This document shows, one piece after another, positions 36,742 through 40,292 of a stretch of 40,292 nucleotides of DNA (position 1 is its first letter; each line of letters opens with the position of its first letter). Made by a program: the position numbers and the translations under genes. Under the pieces are notes generated by a model. It saw only the letters and a list, made by a program, of their open reading frames with translations. It searched no databases and was not told where the DNA came from. Source of the stretch: a virus. The stretch lies in the IMG/VR virus record IMGVR_UViG_3300043449_000557, positions 1-40,292 of that record, one strand, 5' to 3'.

Positions 36742-37833
36742 GCACATAGCAATATCGTCGGCGGTTCGACCGCCAAGCGTCTTATTAAATGCCCCGCTTC
36801 GCGGGCGCTTGTTAATACAGTTCCACCAAAACCAACAAGCAGTTACGCCGAAGAAGGCTCGCGTCTGCATGACGCCATGCACATGATTTTGTCGCATGGC
36901 GGCAGCGTTGAAGATTATCCTGACAATGAGAAGTTAATCCTTGCTCTTGACGCGTTAAATGAAATCGACCCTAATAATGAGCTTGAGTTCGCCACGGAGG
37001 TGAATGTCCATTTTAACGACTTTCTTGCCGGAGTTTACGGTTCTTGCGATCTCGCTGGCCGTATTCGCAATCGTGCGATAGTCCTCGATTGGAAGTTTGG
37101 GGATGGCGTTGCGGTAGACGCCGAAGAAAACGAACAGCTTATGTTCTACACCGCCGCAGGGATGCGGACGGAAGCACTGCGCTGGGTCTTTGAAGGCGTT
37201 GATGAGATCGAACTTATCATCGTGCAGCCGCCCTACGTTAAGCGTTGGGTGACGACGCCCGGTCGCATTAAGGCGTTCGAACGCACGCTGTATGACGCCG
37301 TGCAAGCGTCGTTCAAGCCTAATCCTAAGTATGAAGCTGGCGATCATTGCCGTTGGTGCGCGGGTAAGCCTGTCTGCCCTTTGCTTACAGGTCAGCTTGA
37401 GCGCGCTGTTGCGACGAAAGTTAAAGCTATTGATGTGGAGAAAGTTGGCAATGCTCTGGCGTTTGCGATCCTTGCGGAAGAGTGGGCTAAAAGCGTCCGT
37501 GAACTGGCCCAGACGATGCTGGAGAACAACGCGCCAGTGCCGGGATGGAAGCTCGTCCCCAAGCGCGCCACTCGTCAATGGGCTGATGCTGAAGGAGCGC
37601 GCGAAGCTCTTGAGCAAATGGGACTTGATTCCGAAGAATTGATTGTGACCGAACTGAAGTCGCCGGCGCAAGTCGAGAAGGTGCTTAAGAAGCACAAGCT
37701 CGAACTGCCGAAAGATCTGGTCGTCGCAGTCTCAACAGGTAACACAATCGCGCCGGAGAGCGATCCCCGGCCGGCGGTGCTTACAATAGGTTCCGATATT
37801 CGTCGGGCCTTCTCTAAACTTGAGGTAAAGTAA
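36739..37833 (+). CDS. Cas4/AddB-like PD-(D/E)xK nuclease, DUF2800 type (364 aa)
   Basis: The start at ATG 36739 is chosen because GAAAGGTAAGGT precedes it, as at 38086; the open frame extends upstream to 36688. Motifs: GSRLHD (His44), GSCDLAG (Asp104), VLDWKFG (Asp117-x-Lys119) and QLMFY (Gln133, Tyr137), the RecB/Cas4 nuclease set. One Cys near the start (KCPAS, Cys18) and CRWCAGKPVC further on match the four-Cys Fe-S cluster layout of Cas4 and AddB. It is probably a recombination or replication exonuclease. Followed by two small operon members. Confidence 0.88.
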   Translation: MAHSNIVGGSTAKRLIKCPASRALVNTVPPKPTSSYAEEGSRLHDAMHMILSHGGSVEDYPDNEKLILALDALNEIDPNNELEFATEVNVHFNDFLAGVYGSCDLAGRIRNRAIVLDWKFGDGVAVDAEENEQLMFYTAAGMRTEALRWVFEGVDEIELIIVQPPYVKRWVTTPGRIKAFERTLYDAVQASFKPNPKYEAGDHCRWCAGKPVCPLLTGQLERAVATKVKAIDVEKVGNALAFAILAEEWAKSVRELAQTMLENNAPVPGWKLVPKRATRQWADAEGAREALEQMGLDSEELIVTELKSPAQVEKVLKKHKLELPKDLVVAVSTGNTIAPESDPRPAVLTIGSDIRRAFSKLEVK

Positions 37834-37834
37834 A

Positions 37835-38068
37835 GTGAACAAACACATAGAGGCTACAAAATACCTGAAGGAAACATTTAGTAACGACGAGTTAGAATCT
37901 TTCTTTCTTGCCGGCGCAAAAGATTTCCTTATGGATAAGCTGGCGGATAATCTGAAAGCTGTCGATACGCAAAAGCCGTTCAAATATGAGCCGCTTGACC
38001 ATTATCGGTATCTTTTGCTCGCAAGAGCGGCGCTAACTTATCTTCAGGGCAAAGCATACAGATCTTAA
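37835..38068 (+). CDS. Small hypothetical protein, GTG start (77 aa)
   Basis: GTG 37835 lies one base after the nuclease stop, with GAGGTAAAG upstream. The product (NKHIEATKYLKETFSNDELE, then LDHYRYLLLARAALTYLQGK) is helical. No domain is recognised; it sits between the nuclease and the 207-aa protein in one operon. Confidence 0.65.
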   Translation: MNKHIEATKYLKETFSNDELESFFLAGAKDFLMDKLADNLKAVDTQKPFKYEPLDHYRYLLLARAALTYLQGKAYRS

Positions 38069-38072
38069 AATC

Positions 38073-38088
38073 GAAAGGTAAGGTAATG
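38073..38088 (+). repeat. Shared translation leader, copy 2
   Basis: Exact second copy of GAAAGGTAAGGTAATG, again ending in the start codon. Confidence 0.75.
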
Positions 38089-38709
38089 TCAAATCTCGTA
38101 AAATTTGGTAGCGCAAATCTTCCTACGGCTGCGTCTCTTGCTGAGTCGCTTCGCGGGCTTGAGTCGGGTGCGCTCAGCATGGTCATCCTCAAGATGGACC
38201 GGACGGGCCACTGGGTCTACGGCGCAGACATGACTGAGGTTGATAAGGATGGTCTTTGGGCCGTCAATCCTTTCAGCTTTGTTCATGGCTATATCGCTTG
38301 GGGTGAAGGCTGCATTGCTGGCGAAAAGATGGTCGGCATCACTGAGCCGCTGCCGGTCATGGACGCGCCGCCGCCTGGCGCTCCGCTTGGCTGGCAAGCG
38401 CAGGTTGGTATGAGCCTTAAGTGCCTTAGCGGCGAAGACAAAGGGCTTGAAGCGCGTTTTGCTACAACGTCAATCGGCGGCAAGCGCGCCATGCACCAGC
38501 TCGCCATGAAGGTTGCCGATCAGGTCGAGGCGAATCAGGAAAAACCTGTCGCCGTCGTCAAACTTGGCGTTGACCACTATGCGCACAAAACCTATGGCCG
38601 CACATTCGTGCCGGTTTTAGACATTGTCGATTGGATCTCGCTAAACGGCGAAGGCGCTGAATCGGTCGATGGCTCCGCTGGTGACACCGGTCGTCGTCGT
38701 CGCGGCTGA
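38086..38709 (+). CDS. Conserved phage protein, possible ssDNA-binding or recombination partner (207 aa)
   Basis: The product begins MSNLVKFGSANLPTAASLAE and has beta-type segments (SMVILKMDRTGHWVYGADMT, FVPVLDIVDWISLNGEG) with a Gly/Arg-rich end GDTGRRRRG. Its partner genes (nuclease, polymerase, primase) and its mixed beta pattern would suit a single-strand binding protein, but no conserved motif proves this. It shares its translation leader with the nuclease gene, suggesting similar expression. A strong terminator follows. Confidence 0.65.
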   Translation: MSNLVKFGSANLPTAASLAESLRGLESGALSMVILKMDRTGHWVYGADMTEVDKDGLWAVNPFSFVHGYIAWGEGCIAGEKMVGITEPLPVMDAPPPGAPLGWQAQVGMSLKCLSGEDKGLEARFATTSIGGKRAMHQLAMKVADQVEANQEKPVAVVKLGVDHYAHKTYGRTFVPVLDIVDWISLNGEGAESVDGSAGDTGRRRRG

Positions 38710-38721
38710 TAATAGGGAGGG

Positions 38722-38750
38722 CGGGGGGCTAATAACCCCCGTCTTTTTTT
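38722..38750 (+). terminator. Rho-independent terminator
   Basis: CGGGGG and CCCCCG form a 6-bp stem with an 8-base loop, followed by TCTTTTTTT. It lies 12 bases after the stop of the 207-aa gene and ends one base before the next start codon. Confidence 0.85.
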
Positions 38751-38751
38751 C

Positions 38752-39300
38752 ATGGCATTCGATAAGAAAGCATGGCGCGACGCCAACAGAGACAAGTGCA
38801 AACTTTACTCGGTGCGTTACAGGCTGAAGCAGAAGGGTTTGTTATCGCCGGAAACGACCGAACAAATGATGGCGGAACGCGAAGCCAAGAAAATCGCGTC
38901 CGCCGAACGGGCCAGACAGCGCAAGCGTGAGTGGGCGGCGGCTAATAAGCACCGCAAAAACGAGCGTTATCGGGAGCGTTACCATAGCGATCCTGAGTTT
39001 AGACGGCGCGAGATAGACAAGCGTATCAAAGCGTTTGGGCCAAAGCTGACGCCAGAAGAGCGCGAAGCGATCCGGGCCAAAAAGCTGGCTGAAAAGATGG
39101 CGCTAAAGCAAGCCCAGCTTGAGAGCAGAGTGCATGAAAGAGAGCAAGAAAAGTTAAAAAAGAAAAAACTAGAAAACGCCAGACGACATGCGCTGGCGAT
39201 GGAAAAGGCGGAAAAGATACCGCCGAAGAAGCCGAAAGTAACCATGAAAGTAAGAAAGCCTGGACGGCTTGTAGCATTATCGGGATGGATGGGATGGTAG
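38752..39300 (+). CDS. Highly charged basic helical protein (182 aa)
   Basis: The N-terminus KKAWRDANRDKCKLYSVRYR and the related RKREWAAANKHRKNERYRER, YHSDPEFRRR repeat a phage motif often found beside HNH nucleases. Residues 85-165 are a Lys/Glu/Arg-rich helix. It probably binds nucleic acid. No HNH core is present. Its ATG directly follows the T run of a terminator and no ribosome binding site is visible, so its expression is unexplained. Confidence 0.65.
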   Translation: MAFDKKAWRDANRDKCKLYSVRYRLKQKGLLSPETTEQMMAEREAKKIASAERARQRKREWAAANKHRKNERYRERYHSDPEFRRREIDKRIKAFGPKLTPEEREAIRAKKLAEKMALKQAQLESRVHEREQEKLKKKKLENARRHALAMEKAEKIPPKKPKVTMKVRKPGRLVALSGWMGW

Positions 39301-39500
39301 GAAAACCGCTAAACAATACACGACGCATCAGAGATATATCTGCATTGACGCCATACGAGGAAAAGATCCTTAGCCTACGTCGGCAGGGGCTACCGTGGAA
39401 GAAAATAGCCGAACAGATCGGCAATATCAGTGAGCGTTCTGCTAGCGTTAAGTATATCACGATTAAAGAAAAGTTAGCTGCTAGGGGAGAGACGCCGTGA
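39285..39500 (+). CDS. Helix-turn-helix protein (71 aa)
   Basis: Residues about 20-60 form a helix-turn-helix of the sigma region 4 or GcrA type: LTPYEEKILSLRRQGLPWKK, then IAEQIGNISERSASVKY. It is a candidate small transcription regulator. The start may be ATG 39285 or 39294; both lie in the 3' end of the previous gene. The stop overlaps the next start (GTGA). Confidence 0.7.
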   Translation: MDGMVGKPLNNTRRIRDISALTPYEEKILSLRRQGLPWKKIAEQIGNISERSASVKYITIKEKLAARGETP

Positions 39501-39763
39501 CCGATAGATTGCTCGACGAGATCGAAGCGGCATTGGCAGAAAAAGACACCCGCATCGCGGAACTTGACGCGCTTCTTAGCCAAACCAATGAGGGCTACGC
39601 AGAGTGCATCGCAACGCGGGAGGACTATCGCGCCCGCATCGCGGAACTTGAAGCGGCTGGAAACCTTGTCGTCGAATGGTGGCTGTCAGAAGGCATGAAA
39701 CTTATGGACGGCGCACCTTACGCAATGTTCAGGCTGCGCTCCGCTTTGGGAGAAAAGGAATGA
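39497..39763 (+). CDS. Small coiled-coil protein, long-allele version (88 aa)
   Basis: GTG 39497 overlaps the previous stop and has AGGGGAG upstream. Residues 1-53 are a charged coiled coil (LLDEIEAALAEKDTRIAELD) containing two copies of RIAELDA/RIAELEA. The C-terminal part (LVVEWWLSEGMKLMDGAPYA) differs from the version at the left end, which has KPFADLAEKY instead. It ends FRLRSALGEKE, a weak form of the RAARAAYLGEKDD tail. The stop overlaps the next ATG (ATGA). Confidence 0.75.
   Translation: MTDRLLDEIEAALAEKDTRIAELDALLSQTNEGYAECIATREDYRARIAELEAAGNLVVEWWLSEGMKLMDGAPYAMFRLRSALGEKE
39546..39657. repeat. Right-end copy of the variable locus, first identical block
   Basis: These bases equal 1-112. 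The long allele continues for 526 bases before rejoining at 40184. Confidence 0.95.
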
Positions 39764-40236
39764 CTGACGAGCCTACTATACGGATACGCGACGGGTCTAT
39801 GGTCACGCGGGAAGAATACGACATGATGGAAGCGCACGCTAAACGCGTCAGGGATGCGGCGGCCAACCGTCAAGTAATGTCTGACAGTTCGCTGGACTAC
39901 ACAGGACTTGTGAATTGGCTGCGAGATAATGCCGTTGGTGTTGTCTCATTTCGCCCAAAGTTTATCGAAGCCGCAAACGCCATTGAAGCATTGATGGCCC
40001 GCATTGATGACATCGCAGAGAAATACAACAACGCTCTATTGTCGCCTGTTACAGAGAAGATGCTGAAAAACGCGGTTGAAGAGATTGTTCAGTTAAAGGC
40101 GGCGATAAAGCCATTTGCTTTGGCTGCGGATGACTATTTTGACGACGATGACGACGAACCTGCTTATTTGAAGCATTTTCGCATTGGCGACCTCCGCGCC
40201 GCCCGCGCCGCTTATCTGGGAGAGAAAGATGACTGA
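39760..40236 (+). CDS. Acidic hypothetical protein of the long allele (158 aa)
   Basis: ATG 39760 overlaps the previous stop. The N-terminus MTDEPTIRIRDGSMVTREEY is followed by helical segments (LVNWLRDNAVGVVSFRPKFI). Near residues 115-158 comes the module shared with the left-end allele: KAAIKPFALAADDY, an Asp-rich stretch and GDLRAARAAYLGEKDD. It is absent from the short allele except for this module. Function unknown. Confidence 0.7.
   Translation: MTDEPTIRIRDGSMVTREEYDMMEAHAKRVRDAAANRQVMSDSSLDYTGLVNWLRDNAVGVVSFRPKFIEAANAIEALMARIDDIAEKYNNALLSPVTEKMLKNAVEEIVQLKAAIKPFALAADDYFDDDDDEPAYLKHFRIGDLRAARAAYLGEKDD
40194..40213. repeat. 20-bp GC-rich gene-end repeat, copy 3
   Basis: Exact copy of the 20-mer at 209-228 and 554-573; this copy is part of the allelic duplicate. 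Confidence 0.85.
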
Positions 40237-40292
40237 CGCACCCATCGTCGATGTCATTATACGCCACAGGGCGCTTGCCATTACAGAAGATG
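40229..40292 (+). CDS. 5' part of the gene at 244-450, second copy
   Basis: ATG 40229 starts the same protein as ATG 244 (MTDAPIVDVIIRHRALAITE) and runs off the right edge. It is not a second gene but the same one met again by going round the circle. Confidence 0.85.
   Translation, partial: MTDAPIVDVIIRHRALAITED

Larger units (their letters stand above)
40184..40292. repeat. Right-end copy of the variable locus, second identical block
   Basis: These bases equal 199-307, so the right edge should continue into base 308 of the window in a closed circle. Confidence 0.95.

Overview
This window is essentially one complete genome of a tailed phage with a P22-like (podovirus-type) head and tail, about 40 kb long. 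The morphogenesis genes read in a P22-like order: terminase, P22-type portal, scaffold, P22-type coat, gp4-like adaptor, gp10-like stabilization protein and gp7/gp16/gp20-type ejection proteins. A family A DNA polymerase and a primase-helicase make up the replication module. No integrase, CI-like repressor, phage RNA polymerase, tRNA or CRISPR array was seen. The host should be Gram-negative, because there is a GH108 endolysin, an Rz1-like lipoprotein and signal peptides. An alphaproteobacterial host is a guess from the general style of the small conserved proteins.

The two ends carry the same locus in two versions. Bases 1-112 equal 39546-39657 and bases 199-307 equal 40184-40292, but the sequence between differs (86 bp against 526 bp). 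This is what a circular assembly of a circularly permuted genome gives when two alleles of one gene coexist. The circle would be about 39,985 bp with the long allele and 39,545 bp with the short one.

Layout. (1) 36739 to the right end and on to 5242 (+): a Cas4/AddB-like nuclease, a conserved 207-aa protein, a basic protein, an HTH protein, the variable small-ORF cassette, DNA polymerase and primase-helicase. (2) 5227-8645 (-): a run of small accessory genes with two clear terminators. It includes a stand-alone DnaA domain IV protein and two tiny membrane peptides. Several genes share a TAACATATCCACA leader. (3) 8646-9213: the only long non-coding region. It holds three perfect 15-bp iterons, inverted partial copies, a perfect DnaA box and two divergent sigma70-type promoters, so it is a candidate replication origin and early control region. 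(4) 9214-34641 (+): HNH endonuclease, terminase, three tiny basic proteins, portal, a receptor-binding insert, scaffold and coat, neck, stabilization protein, fibres, ejection proteins and lysis cassette. (5) 34561-36676 (-): DUF6378-like protein, a small coiled protein, SNF2-type helicase and VRR-NUC nuclease.

The most interesting unit is the combination of the mini-DnaA protein, the DnaA-box-like leaders before at least four genes of its own operon, and the iteron region carrying a perfect DnaA box. Together these suggest a small phage-encoded circuit for replication initiation or gene regulation. The site-protein link is inference.
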